NCBI RefSeq assembly: GCF_009805585.1
Contig: NZ_VHIN01000009.1
Location: forward strand, 62,001 to 126,000
Direction: 5' to 3'
Length of the DNA stretch: 64,000 bases
Source: Glutamicibacter sp. JC586
GTDB lineage: Bacteria > Actinomycetota > Actinomycetes > Actinomycetales > Micrococcaceae
The position numbers and the translations under genes are program-made. Position 1 is the stretch's first letter, and every line of letters starts with the position of its first letter. Below, piece after piece: positions 1-9,211 of the stretch. The notes beneath the pieces are model-generated. The model was not told where the DNA came from and made no database searches. It worked only from the letters and a program-made list of their open reading frames with translations.

Positions 1-551
1 AGTGTGCCAACAACTTGGCCGCCAAGCACGGCAACTAAGAAAATCTCGATGGTCAACGTTTGCACCAGCGCCATGCCAAGAAGGATGGATGACGTAGTCA
101 CAAGTACTACTAAGTCGACAACAATCAGGCGAGGGAAATCCAAGATCGCCATGTAGCTACGCCTGGTTAGCTCCTCGGCCACGTAGGCGATGGCGACCAG
201 GCCGTAGATTGTGGCGCCAACTATGCTCAGTTCTGTTTGAGCCCAACTAATCAGGACCGCGACGATACCCAACCCAAGAGACAAGAGAACGAACCAAAAG
301 CGCAGGCCTGCTTGGATGTTCGGATCGTGTCGGTCCAATACCATCAGGGTGTCGCCTACGAATCCGGTCGTGATGGCGGCGGCGAGGATCAGCGCCCCAT
401 ACAGTATGGAGAATAGGCCCAGAGCTTCAATGCCGAGTAGTTTAGCTGCGAGCATCAGCACAATCATGCTGCTCAAGGACTGGATCGCCTGAGCCACCGA
501 TGACGATGCCACTTGTGTTACGCGGCCAATCAGCCGCCGGATAGTGGTCAT
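1..551 (-). CDS. Polysaccharide flippase-like membrane protein, N-terminal part (cut by left edge)
   Basis: Only about the first 183 residues lie in the window; the gene continues past base 1. The visible part is almost wholly hydrophobic, with roughly five membrane segments separated by short charged loops. This is the topology of flippases that move lipid-linked polysaccharide repeat units across the membrane. The ATG overlaps the stop of the upstream lipoprotein gene (ATGA), so the two are probably co-translated. The assignment rests on topology and on the neighbouring sugar transferase and rhamnose genes rather than on a diagnostic motif. Another multi-pass exopolysaccharide protein is possible. 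Confidence 0.65.
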   Translation of the reverse strand, partial: MTTIRRLIGRVTQVASSSVAQAIQSLSSMIVLMLAAKLLGIEALGLFSILYGALILAAAITTGFVGDTLMVLDRHDPNIQAGLRFWFVLLSLGLGIVAVLISWAQTELSIVGATIYGLVAIAYVAEELTRRSYMAILDFPRLIVVDLVVLVTTSSILLGMALVQTLTIEIFLVAVLGGQVVGT

Positions 552-1537
552 TTCTTCACGGACTTTACGCTGAATGTGGCAGGTGCATGAACCTTGTCAA
601 GGTCAACGTTAAGGGACAAATCATCTTCGGGTGATGGAATGATGAACGCATACTTCGAACTGGTATGGTCGCCGGAATCTAGCGAACCGGCAAAGTCATA
701 GGCCTCGATTTCACCGTACAGTGGCATGGCGATCTGTTTGTCATCTCCCAGTAACAAGGTCACCACAACGCTGTTGAGGTCCAGGGCCGAAGTTGAGTTG
801 TTATCCAGCGTTATTTCGAAAACTCGATAGCCCGCACCCGTGAAGAATCCAGATCCTTCACTCTTGACCGTGCCTTTTCCGCCGTCGGCAACGCGAATGT
901 TGACCCCGTCGCTGTAGTCTGCTTCAGACTCTGATCCCATCTTCGGACTGAGCCGGTCCGCGGCTTTGACCGCTTTTCCGGAGCGCGCAACCTGAGGCAG
1001 CTCCTTGCCCGAGGCTTCATACGCCACCCCGCCAAAATCAGCCGATGCGCTAGGTGTCGGCTTCGGTTCTACGGTCGGCTGAGCCGAGGCCTTGAGCTGC
1101 TGAGCAGCATCCTTGGGTGTCGCCGTCGGATTGCTCGTGGATTCGGAGGGCTTTGACGAATGAGGTGTTTGCGATGGTGCACCCTCGGACCCACCTGCGT
1201 TGTTCGTCTCACCGTTACTCTCTGCCTGAAGTGACGGCGAGGTGCAACCTCCTAGCGTCAAGCCAGCAATAAGCAACAAGGAAACTGCCGCCCAGTTTCT
1301 CCTAGTGCCCCCAGTATTTTTAAGAGGGGAGTCGGCGACAGCTGGGGGGCAAGTCGTGTTTTCGCGCGACTGACATGCCGCCGACTCCGTCTGTTGAGTT
1401 CCGACTGTGTCGAGAATGAACTGCTGCTTAGTTTCCTCGATCAGTCGGACTCTTTGCTTGGCGTCCGCTGACTTCCCGTCGCGAACGCGTTGATCTAGTT
1501 CGGCCTTTGTCGCCCAACGAGTTTGAGATACGTGCAT
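548..1537 (-). CDS. Putative lipoprotein with long cytoplasmic N-terminus and low-complexity linker
   Basis: Not recognised as a named family. The ATG at 1537 is chosen because a G-rich Shine-Dalgarno-like run sits just upstream; the frame stays open further upstream without a better start. The 329-residue product has a hydrophilic, charged N-terminus of about 80 residues. A single hydrophobic segment follows, ending in a lipobox-like LTLGGC with Cys near residue 98. Then come a Ser/Thr/Pro/Ala-rich linker and a C-terminal beta-rich domain of about 130 residues resembling DUF4352-type immunoglobulin-like lipoprotein domains. The long segment before the lipobox is unusual: the Cys may be lipidated after an internal signal, or the segment may simply be a membrane anchor. 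The position between sugar transferase and flippase suggests a role in surface polysaccharide export. Confidence 0.6.
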   Translation of the reverse strand: MHVSQTRWATKAELDQRVRDGKSADAKQRVRLIEETKQQFILDTVGTQQTESAACQSRENTTCPPAVADSPLKNTGGTRRNWAAVSLLLIAGLTLGGCTSPSLQAESNGETNNAGGSEGAPSQTPHSSKPSESTSNPTATPKDAAQQLKASAQPTVEPKPTPSASADFGGVAYEASGKELPQVARSGKAVKAADRLSPKMGSESEADYSDGVNIRVADGGKGTVKSEGSGFFTGAGYRVFEITLDNNSTSALDLNSVVVTLLLGDDKQIAMPLYGEIEAYDFAGSLDSGDHTSSKYAFIIPSPEDDLSLNVDLDKVHAPATFSVKSVKK

Positions 1538-1677
1538 TATCGATCCCCCCACAGAATCATTGCCACCCACTCTGAATGCTAGGTATTCCCTACATGGAAA
1601 ACACGAGTGACGCATTCTCGTTTTTCACGAAAATCTACTTGGAAACGCCTGGACCACGTCAGCGTACCGTCGAAGGC

Positions 1678-3204
1678 CTAATAAGCCCCGTCCGGCTTTA
1701 TCATCACGCCGACCGTTTTCCCAATGATCCGCAGGTCCCCCAATACGCTCCAGTTTTCTGCATAGTACAGGTCTAACCGAACACATTCTTTCCACGACAG
1801 ATCAGACCTGCCACTGACCTGCCACAGTCCTGTGACACCAGGCTTGATCAGTAGTCGGCGATACGCCTCAGAGTCATAAGCCTCAACCTCTGAGAACAAG
1901 GGAGGACGCGGGCCAACAACCGACATGTCACCACGAAATACGTTCAAGAACTGCGGTAATTCATCCAGTGAATGCTGACGTAGAAAACGTCCACAACGCG
2001 TAATTCTAGGATCGTTGCGCAGCTTAAAAAGTGGTCCGGAGCCTTCGTTGACCTGATGTAGAGCGGACAGCTGTGCTTCGGCGTCTTCGACCATGGTGCG
2101 AAACTTGATCATCTTAAAGGGGCGCCCATCTTGCCCGGCCCGTTCTTGACGGAAGAAGACTTTTCCAGGTCCGTCTACTCGGATCAAGAGTGCTATCACT
2201 GCAAAAACGGGAGCTAGAGCAATCAGCGCCACCGACGAGAAAGCAATGTCAAAACTTCGTTTGAGCACATACTTAGGCCCGGCGAATTTTGCCGAGTCAA
2301 TGTGCATCAGCGTTTGTCCGTTGACCGCATTTGAATGCACCCGACGATTGGAGATTCCCGTAATAGCCGATGCCACGATGAGACTGGTAGCAGTCTTCTC
2401 AAGCCGCCAACCTAAATGTTGCAGGGCAACGCTACCCCCGGTCAGATGGCCAGCCACAACTACTGAGTCGGCATCCAGTCTGGCTACGTCATTTTCGAGA
2501 CAGTCAGCCGACGATATAGGTAGTGACGGGGCAATCTCCGCGATCTCCGCTTGGACTGTCCCGACTTCAGGTCCATCAACAACAACTCCCACTACCCGAT
2601 AGGCGGGAGCTGCATTGCGCATAAGCTGTTCAAGGACAATCGGAACGTCTACCGCGGAGCCAAAAACCACGACATTCTTGAGAGCAATTCCGGTTCTTTT
2701 TCGACGGAATAGCCACTGCCGCCAAGTCCATCGACTAACCAGCAACGCAACCAGCCCCAACGTCATAGACTGGAGCAAGAACACGCGTAATTCCAGATGG
2801 CCAGTGAGACCAATATAAGTCCCCAGGCCTCCGGCCACAGCGAATGTCGACGCTACAACAAGTTTGTACTCCCTCAACCCGATGGCGACATGAGCCAACG
2901 AGCGACTTTGGGAGATTTGGAGGACAAGCATCCACGTAATAGCCAGGGCAACACCTTCAGCAATGAATAATGAAAGATACTCACTCTCAAGGAGAGTATT
3001 CTCTTCGCCTGTCAACAACGAAACTGCCGGCAGACTCAACATCGTTACAAGGATCAGTAAATCCGTGACAAACAGCCATCTGACGTAGAGACGACCGTGG
3101 GCTACCGTCTTTTGCGCTGCGTCAAGTACGACAGGACTCGATGTTGACCACGTGCCGACGGCACCAATACTTCTTTCATTTATCCGACTGCTAATCTGCG
3201 ACAT
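1678..3204 (-). CDS. Exopolysaccharide initiating sugar-phosphate transferase (polyprenyl glycosylphosphotransferase)
   Basis: This enzyme transfers a hexose-1-phosphate from a nucleotide sugar to undecaprenyl phosphate, the first step of surface polysaccharide assembly at the membrane. The 508-residue protein has four N-terminal membrane helices (about 42-65, 77-97, 114-132, 140-157), a central CoA-binding-like region (about 175-290), and a fifth membrane segment (about 316-341). The bacterial sugar transferase domain follows, with the KFRTM, DELPQ (about 413) and GPRP (about 431) motifs and a C-terminal PGVTGLWQVSGR block. This is the WbaP/CpsE-like architecture at full length. The ATG is preceded by GGAGG at good spacing. 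It heads the run into the lipoprotein and flippase genes. Confidence 0.93.
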   Translation of the reverse strand: MSQISSRINERSIGAVGTWSTSSPVVLDAAQKTVAHGRLYVRWLFVTDLLILVTMLSLPAVSLLTGEENTLLESEYLSLFIAEGVALAITWMLVLQISQSRSLAHVAIGLREYKLVVASTFAVAGGLGTYIGLTGHLELRVFLLQSMTLGLVALLVSRWTWRQWLFRRKRTGIALKNVVVFGSAVDVPIVLEQLMRNAAPAYRVVGVVVDGPEVGTVQAEIAEIAPSLPISSADCLENDVARLDADSVVVAGHLTGGSVALQHLGWRLEKTATSLIVASAITGISNRRVHSNAVNGQTLMHIDSAKFAGPKYVLKRSFDIAFSSVALIALAPVFAVIALLIRVDGPGKVFFRQERAGQDGRPFKMIKFRTMVEDAEAQLSALHQVNEGSGPLFKLRNDPRITRCGRFLRQHSLDELPQFLNVFRGDMSVVGPRPPLFSEVEAYDSEAYRRLLIKPGVTGLWQVSGRSDLSWKECVRLDLYYAENWSVLGDLRIIGKTVGVMIKPDGAY

Positions 3205-3576
3205 GGTCGCCTCCGAACGTTTCTATTTGAAACGAAGTGCCCAGATCAGCAAAAAGTGACATCCCCATGTCCACCATTAGTCTTCCCCCAAGAAAATGCG
3301 AGTTCTCAAGACGGCATCGATTGCTCCCTGAAGCACCGAACCCTTGATTAACTTGAGCCTAAGGTGTGAGACGTGGCTTCGCACGAGTGGAACAATACTC
3401 AAATCTCCGGTAAACAACCGGTGTCTGGGCTTGGTTCACACTTGATCCGTACCCTATGAACACTTGGTTTGCGCGTAGCGGCATAAAACCAAACTCTCTA
3501 CCGATTCGATATCGTGCATAAGGAGTTGTCCGTAAGATCGCCCCCACACACGAATCTCCTCATGTGTCGAATGGGC
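3205..3576. other. Intergenic region upstream of the sugar transferase
   Basis: This 372-bp gap separates the LAL regulator stop from the sugar transferase start. It is more A+T-rich than the flanking genes and probably holds the promoter of the exopolysaccharide genes. A 62-codon minus-strand open frame (3359-3547) has no ribosome-binding site or recognisable product. I see no clear terminator hairpin or RNA gene. Confidence 0.5.
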
Positions 3577-6264
3577 CTAAGGCCGCTGTACGATTGCATC
3601 CAAGCTAGCGTGGTTCAGCTCGGAGCGTTCGGTGATTCCCAATTTTGAGAACACCCGATAGAGATGTCCTTCCACGGTCCGTTGTGAAACTGTCAGAGCC
3701 CTTGCGATGCGGGCATTGTTCAAGCCTTGACGCGCCAAATCAACAATCTCAATTTCTCTCGCGGTGAGTTCCGTCATCGCAAGAATTCTTGAAACATGCT
3801 TTCCAGGCACAACTTGTTGCTGTTCTATGAGTGTTGCAGTACGCCGCAAGACCGCTCCGCATCGACGCTGATCACCTAATTCTGAATGGCGTTCGCCAGC
3901 GCGCGCCCATGCTTCAATTGCAGACAAGTAGTCCTTAGTAGCCAAGGCTTCCGAAGCTAGGTCTTCAAGTGGTTCCCCGTGCGCTTGCAAACGCAGTTCA
4001 ATTATGCGTCCAAGTAGCCAGGCGCGTTTACCTTCCTGAGACCCTGCTAGTTCCTGCAATCTCCCATGCAGTGTGGAATTGGTCAGTTGCACGTCGCTTT
4101 TCTGTCTGGCGTCGTCAAACAGGACTTCACGTTCAATTAACGGGAAATTCTTCACAGACTCCCCCGGATACGGCTGACCGAGAGCCGCCGCAATTGCACG
4201 GGCAAATATCCTTTGTTCCGAAGAATCTTTACCGAGTTGGCCAGTGGTACTAATCATTCCACTGAGGCTAGAGCTGTGCGGTCCAATATTGTCAACGGCC
4301 AATGTCGACTCTCCATTACGTACAAGAACGAGGTAATACAGATTAATCGCCAAGCCGAGAAGCTGTGCAATATCTGCGATTCGCAACTCTGTAATTGCTT
4401 CGGCAATCTTGGACAGCGAAAGATGCTTTCGCCCCTGAAGGAAATGGCTCAGCCCATCGAGTAACGAAACCGCGCCTTGGAATCGTTGAATGTCGTGAAG
4501 CATCATGTTGCGTTTCGCCTCAACATGTTGTTGCGCACGATCATTGTCGCCCAGGAAGAGCAAGTTCCATCCAACGCGGAAAAATACTCTCACCTCATAC
4601 AAAGCTTGGAGCTGTGCATCGCTCGTCAAGAGTTGGGTTGCACTTTCCAATGTATATAGGGCTTGCTGGCAGTAGCCGAGAGCGCTCTGCCTGTCGCTAA
4701 GTGCAAGGAGTCCGATGATCCGGGCTCGAGACGTCAAATGTGGATGGGCGAGAAACTCTTGAAATTCCTCCATGCTCGGAGCTGTACCCTTGGCAGAATT
4801 AATTCTCACCCAAAGCGAGAACAGTTTCCTGGCCGAATCAAGGGTTTCAAGGTACTTTTCCCCTTGTTCCTTATCCGCGTGCCCTTCCACTTGGTGCTGC
4901 CAGTCCCGAAGGATTCTGTCCAATTCAGAGCTGTCAACATCGATACACGTAGCTACGTCCAGAAGGCAGCCGTAGACCCTGCCTAAGAGTTCAAGATCCG
5001 TGATCTGCTGGACCAAACGCAAAAGTAGCGCGCGTGCAGCGTGATGGCGCCCAAGAGTGAGCTGAACGTGGGCCTCAAGCAAAGCACCGCGCTCATGTAG
5101 TGGAGAGAACCTTCCAAGAATGCAAAGGCGCAAGGCCAAACTGAACTGGTGTTCATTTGCAGCAGAGAGGGCAGCCTCGTACACGTCTTCTATGGGAAGT
5201 TCTTGTCCGATCTCGAGACACCAAAGAACTTCCCACGCATTGGTAGGCCGGCCAAGCACCTTCGTTGCGTCGGACCACAGCCCATGTAATCGCGTGATTT
5301 CTTGCTCTGTTGCGAGACTCTTGATGATCCGTTGAATCAACTTTGATTTAAGTGAAAGAACACCATCTCTCAGCACAATTTCTCCGGCTTTGGCCAACTG
5401 GCGGTACGGTAGGTTGCACTGCTCCAATACCTGTACTGGTTGCTCTCGGGTTGAAGCCAAAAGCAGCATGGTCTGCATCTCAGCCTCGGAGAAGTAGCGC
5501 GTGATTTCACGCCCAACTGCCAGCAAGCGTTCATCGATGGCGGGCAAGGCTTCGGCAATTACCCAAACTGTTTCGTGAAGCTTTTCATCCCTTTGTAAAT
5601 TATTGTCACGAAAAATGGTGCCTTGATCTCGGCACGATGCTACGTACTTTTCTATTAGAAGAGGATTTCCGCCGGTTGCCAATTCAATCAGCCTGACGGT
5701 CGACGAGCCTAATTTGCAGCTCAACACTGCTTCGGCCACTATCTGAACTCCGCTACCCACTAAAGGTTTTAGTACCTGAATACTAAACGCCTCATGCTGG
5801 ACCAGCACGCTAAGCGGCTCATCCACTTCCATAGTTCCACGGCCAATGGCGACGATCTTAACGTCGGAATTCTCAATCAGGAGCGAAAGGACAAAACACG
5901 ACTGCTCGTCAAGATACTGGGCGTCTTCGATCACAATAATCGGAGTCTCGCCTTGATTCGCCACCGCAAGAAACTGACGGTTTAGCTCGCGCAATACCTT
6001 GACCGGTTCGTCAATGCGATCGAGTCCACCCAAATATGGCGACAATACGCCATAGGGTACGTCGCTCAAGGTCGGCGTGCAGTACAACGTCATAGTTGGT
6101 TCGTGAAAACCGGAACTGGCTAAAACGCCGTTGACGAGGCTAGTTTTACCCATACCCACGTCGCCTAGGACAACTACCCCTGCAGGACCTGCTTTCTGCA
6201 AGACCTTCAGCAACTCTCGGCATTCATTCGGGCGAGTGCGTAATACTATCTCAAACCCCTTCAC
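3577..6264 (-). CDS. LAL-type LuxR transcriptional regulator with intact P-loop ATPase
   Basis: This is a large ATP-binding LuxR regulator (MalT/STAND-like). The 895-residue protein has a Walker A motif GDVGMGKTS at about residues 34-42 and a Walker B IVIEDAQYLD at about 110-119. A long helical sensor/TPR-like middle follows, and then a C-terminal LuxR helix-turn-helix (about 830-880, LTAREIEIV...RTVEGHLYRVFSKLG). Such proteins oligomerise on ATP and effector binding and activate nearby promoters. The start is GTG at 6264, overlapping the stop of the upstream LAL gene (GTGA), so the two are translationally coupled. The nearby exopolysaccharide genes are the natural candidate targets, which is inference. 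Confidence 0.9.
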   Translation of the reverse strand: MKGFEIVLRTRPNECRELLKVLQKAGPAGVVVLGDVGMGKTSLVNGVLASSGFHEPTMTLYCTPTLSDVPYGVLSPYLGGLDRIDEPVKVLRELNRQFLAVANQGETPIIVIEDAQYLDEQSCFVLSLLIENSDVKIVAIGRGTMEVDEPLSVLVQHEAFSIQVLKPLVGSGVQIVAEAVLSCKLGSSTVRLIELATGGNPLLIEKYVASCRDQGTIFRDNNLQRDEKLHETVWVIAEALPAIDERLLAVGREITRYFSEAEMQTMLLLASTREQPVQVLEQCNLPYRQLAKAGEIVLRDGVLSLKSKLIQRIIKSLATEQEITRLHGLWSDATKVLGRPTNAWEVLWCLEIGQELPIEDVYEAALSAANEHQFSLALRLCILGRFSPLHERGALLEAHVQLTLGRHHAARALLLRLVQQITDLELLGRVYGCLLDVATCIDVDSSELDRILRDWQHQVEGHADKEQGEKYLETLDSARKLFSLWVRINSAKGTAPSMEEFQEFLAHPHLTSRARIIGLLALSDRQSALGYCQQALYTLESATQLLTSDAQLQALYEVRVFFRVGWNLLFLGDNDRAQQHVEAKRNMMLHDIQRFQGAVSLLDGLSHFLQGRKHLSLSKIAEAITELRIADIAQLLGLAINLYYLVLVRNGESTLAVDNIGPHSSSLSGMISTTGQLGKDSSEQRIFARAIAAALGQPYPGESVKNFPLIEREVLFDDARQKSDVQLTNSTLHGRLQELAGSQEGKRAWLLGRIIELRLQAHGEPLEDLASEALATKDYLSAIEAWARAGERHSELGDQRRCGAVLRRTATLIEQQQVVPGKHVSRILAMTELTAREIEIVDLARQGLNNARIARALTVSQRTVEGHLYRVFSKLGITERSELNHASLDAIVQRP

Positions 6265-8885
6265 CGCAGCCCCGCAATTCGTCGGCTGGTACGGTCAAGT
6301 GCGGTAAGCTCTTGACGATTTCTGACCTGCACCTTGGAATACACCTGGTACAGGTGACCCTCAATAGTGCGGATTGATACTCCGTTAATTTTTGCGATTT
6401 CTTGGTTTGACTTACCGCCAATGGCCAGTATGGCCACGTGTGCTTCACGCTTGGTCAATTCGCGCATCCATGCGGGCTGAGAATTGGCGCCATCAGATTT
6501 GTGCGTACCATCAAGATATTTCTCAGGTACTGACTGCCGATGAAGCGCGCTAATAGCCCGCGAAACCTTTCGTTGGTCCTTGGCAACAAGCATGGAAGCG
6601 AATTCGTTATGTGCCCCCGTTGCAAGAAGGGAAAGTCCTACCTTTACCAACGCGTCGAGCGCGGTAGCTATCCCGGCGGAATCTCCAGCTGTTGTCGCAC
6701 TAACAAGTAGCCTCAAAGCGTCCGCTGCAGGATCTTCGCAACTCGCAACGGACGTACTGATTGCTTCAATTTTGCTGGCACCAGCAAGGCGAACGATGAA
6801 TGCATTGGTGATTGCACGAAATAGGTTTTGTTCATCACTTGATACCATTTCAATCAGGGTTTCTAGTCGACGGATCGCCTTCTCTTGGTCGTTGAACTCA
6901 GAAAATACTAGAGCCGTGAAAATCTCGCTGACCCATGAATGGAAATTAAGCGGTACCTCTGCCGTATCGTCAAATTCAACCCCAACTAAGGACGCAGCTT
7001 CCAGTTGGCGCCCTGAACGCGCTAGGACATATGAAACAGCGGAGGCAATCGTTGAAACAAATAGCGGCTCGCCTGTCGTCTGCAACTGATGTAGCGAAGG
7101 CTCGAGAATGCGCAAAGCAGCATCGTGATCATCGTTGAGCGCCAAGAGAATGCCACGTACAAGGTTTCCGTAAAATACCAAGGAAGGGTCGTCATAGAAT
7201 CCCTCGGAGAGTCGCTGTGCACGAGTCATTGCGCGGTTCCACGCGCCGGTGACTAGCTCAGCCTCCAACAGTTGATATTCGATTTCGCTTGCCACATTTG
7301 GTGCAAGATCTGAACTACTTGAATTGCTCAGACGGGAGGATCGAAGTTCTTCATCGACGTACCGAATCAACTTTGACGCATCAACCTGACGCGACTGCGC
7401 GGCCCAGCTAGCTGTCTGTAGTGACAAGGCGCGCAGGCGCAAAGAATCACTCAACCAGCAACCGCCGGCCACCAATTCTTGATCGGCTCTTTCCAGGCTT
7501 GGACCAACTTGTCCACCGTTTCCAAAGGAGCGCACAAACTTGCTGAGCATTTCCAATTCTTGCAATGCGATATCCAAAGACTCGAGCGGGCCATATTTTT
7601 TGATCGCCCCAAGTAGTCCATTTTTGGAAAATTCGACGAGTTCATCAGCCGCCGGCAACTGACCGACCAGGCTCAGTGCCCGCACATGCATAATCATGAT
7701 GTCGATCCGGCTTTCCGGATCAACGAACCAGTTTTCCGGTTCGTAACCAACTTTTCGGAAGTCCTCCGCAATTTCAATCTGAGCCATCGGGTCGTGTACG
7801 TCGCGGAGGATGAAGAGCCCAGCACGAATTCGCGCTACGTCTACATCTGGATGGAAGCTTGCAAGTTGATCGGCGACCGAGGAGCGGTTCACTAGTTCAA
7901 GATCTGAAGCAACCAGTAGTGCAAGTACCGGACTTTGAATACGCACCCTAATGATGGTGCCTGCGCTCATCTCCACCTTGTCGCGAGCCAACAGCCCATC
8001 CAAGGCAGCGCTATGACCGCCACGCCTAAGACTGTCTAGTGCAATTGGTCCACCGACCGCGAGCGTACCAAGTAGCTCGCGTTCTGGCTCTGTCAACTCT
8101 TGAACTTCGAGTGCATACAACGAACGCATAGACGAGCCAGATGGTAAGTCTTTGAGTTTCAGAACCCACGTGCCTCTGATCTGACGCAATTGACCGTCAG
8201 TTCGCCAGCAATGGATCAGCTTGCGCATCAGTCCGCGGTTTCCCGCCGCCATGTAGCGCAGGTTCGCTGAGGCGAGCGCCGATACGCTGGCCCCTAATTC
8301 TTCTTCCATCAGCTGGTGGCTTTCCGCCTGGCTAGCACGACGCAGGTGCCGATGCTTGAGTTTGCCAGAGCGAAACAACGTGAACAAATCAACCGGGAGG
8401 TCCTGAACCTGCTGGCAGATTACGATGAGTTTCGCTTTACCCATGCTGGCCAATTGCGCCAGCAACGAGCTCGATTGCTCATCAATCAGTTCTGGACGCC
8501 CCACAACAATAACCGATGCCTTCCGTTCCCCATCTAGGAGTCTTCCGAGACCATGAACCAGTTCATGGCGACTTGGATCTTCCCCCAGATCTAGTCGGGA
8601 GAGCAAGAAAGACAATGCACCTAACGGAACCTGAGTGCCAAACTTGCTGCCGTTAAGGCGTACAACATGTGGCCGGTCTTGGATGCTATCTAGCTCGGAT
8701 TCGACCAGTGCCCGTCGCCCACTGTTATTGGCTCCGGAAACTACGATTCCTGACAAACGCGGGTCGGATATGACCCGGCTAATTACGTTTCGAGCAAGAT
8801 TCGGCGTCGACGAGATTTCCCCAAAATCTTCATCCCTCCGATCTCTGCCAGTGCTATCAAATGACAAAAGTTGCGAATGATTCAT
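6261..8885 (-). CDS. LAL-type LuxR regulator with degenerate ATPase motifs
   Basis: The 874-residue protein is laid out like its downstream partner: an N-terminal AAA/STAND-like region, a long helical middle, and a C-terminal LuxR helix-turn-helix (LTKREAHV...RTIEGHLYQVYSKVQ, about 810-860). The nucleotide-binding motifs are eroded. The Walker A position (about 51-59) reads GANNSGRRA, with Arg instead of the invariant Lys. The Walker B position (about 125-135) reads VIVVGRPELID, lacking the acidic pair seen in the partner. It may therefore be a pseudo-ATPase that heterodimerises with, or tunes, the 3577-6264 protein. It opens the two-gene operon from an ATG at 8885. Confidence 0.88.
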   Translation of the reverse strand: MNHSQLLSFDSTGRDRRDEDFGEISSTPNLARNVISRVISDPRLSGIVVSGANNSGRRALVESELDSIQDRPHVVRLNGSKFGTQVPLGALSFLLSRLDLGEDPSRHELVHGLGRLLDGERKASVIVVGRPELIDEQSSSLLAQLASMGKAKLIVICQQVQDLPVDLFTLFRSGKLKHRHLRRASQAESHQLMEEELGASVSALASANLRYMAAGNRGLMRKLIHCWRTDGQLRQIRGTWVLKLKDLPSGSSMRSLYALEVQELTEPERELLGTLAVGGPIALDSLRRGGHSAALDGLLARDKVEMSAGTIIRVRIQSPVLALLVASDLELVNRSSVADQLASFHPDVDVARIRAGLFILRDVHDPMAQIEIAEDFRKVGYEPENWFVDPESRIDIMIMHVRALSLVGQLPAADELVEFSKNGLLGAIKKYGPLESLDIALQELEMLSKFVRSFGNGGQVGPSLERADQELVAGGCWLSDSLRLRALSLQTASWAAQSRQVDASKLIRYVDEELRSSRLSNSSSSDLAPNVASEIEYQLLEAELVTGAWNRAMTRAQRLSEGFYDDPSLVFYGNLVRGILLALNDDHDAALRILEPSLHQLQTTGEPLFVSTIASAVSYVLARSGRQLEAASLVGVEFDDTAEVPLNFHSWVSEIFTALVFSEFNDQEKAIRRLETLIEMVSSDEQNLFRAITNAFIVRLAGASKIEAISTSVASCEDPAADALRLLVSATTAGDSAGIATALDALVKVGLSLLATGAHNEFASMLVAKDQRKVSRAISALHRQSVPEKYLDGTHKSDGANSQPAWMRELTKREAHVAILAIGGKSNQEIAKINGVSIRTIEGHLYQVYSKVQVRNRQELTALDRTSRRIAGLR

Positions 8886-9211
8886 TGTTCAAACCGTCCC
8901 CATCGGTTCGTTCCCCATATACCCAAATGGAACCATTAGTCCATTCGTGGTAGTCCTCATACTAGGACGTACCGATGCGGAATTCACCAACTTTTCACCC
9001 ACAAAAATGAAGATGGTTCACATGGTGAAGGTTGCGAGAGAAGCGCACTGTGTTACCTAAAACCGAGGACATCGTGAAATATGTACCCACGGCAAGCGCT
9101 TGATATGCGGAGAATTAGTTTCCGAAACGCAAACGGATTCTTAAATACTCGAGGTGCACTTGAGAATGATTCGCCTCAAATGCATGTACTTGTTTTTTAC
9201 TTGCAAGCTAC
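8886..9211. other. Intergenic region between the fused rmlC-rmlD gene and the LAL operon
   Basis: Both flanking genes read leftward, so this 326-bp A+T-rich gap should contain the LAL operon promoter and the end of the rml transcript. No convincing GC-rich hairpin with a T-run is visible after the rmlCD stop. No gene is supported here. Confidence 0.5.
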
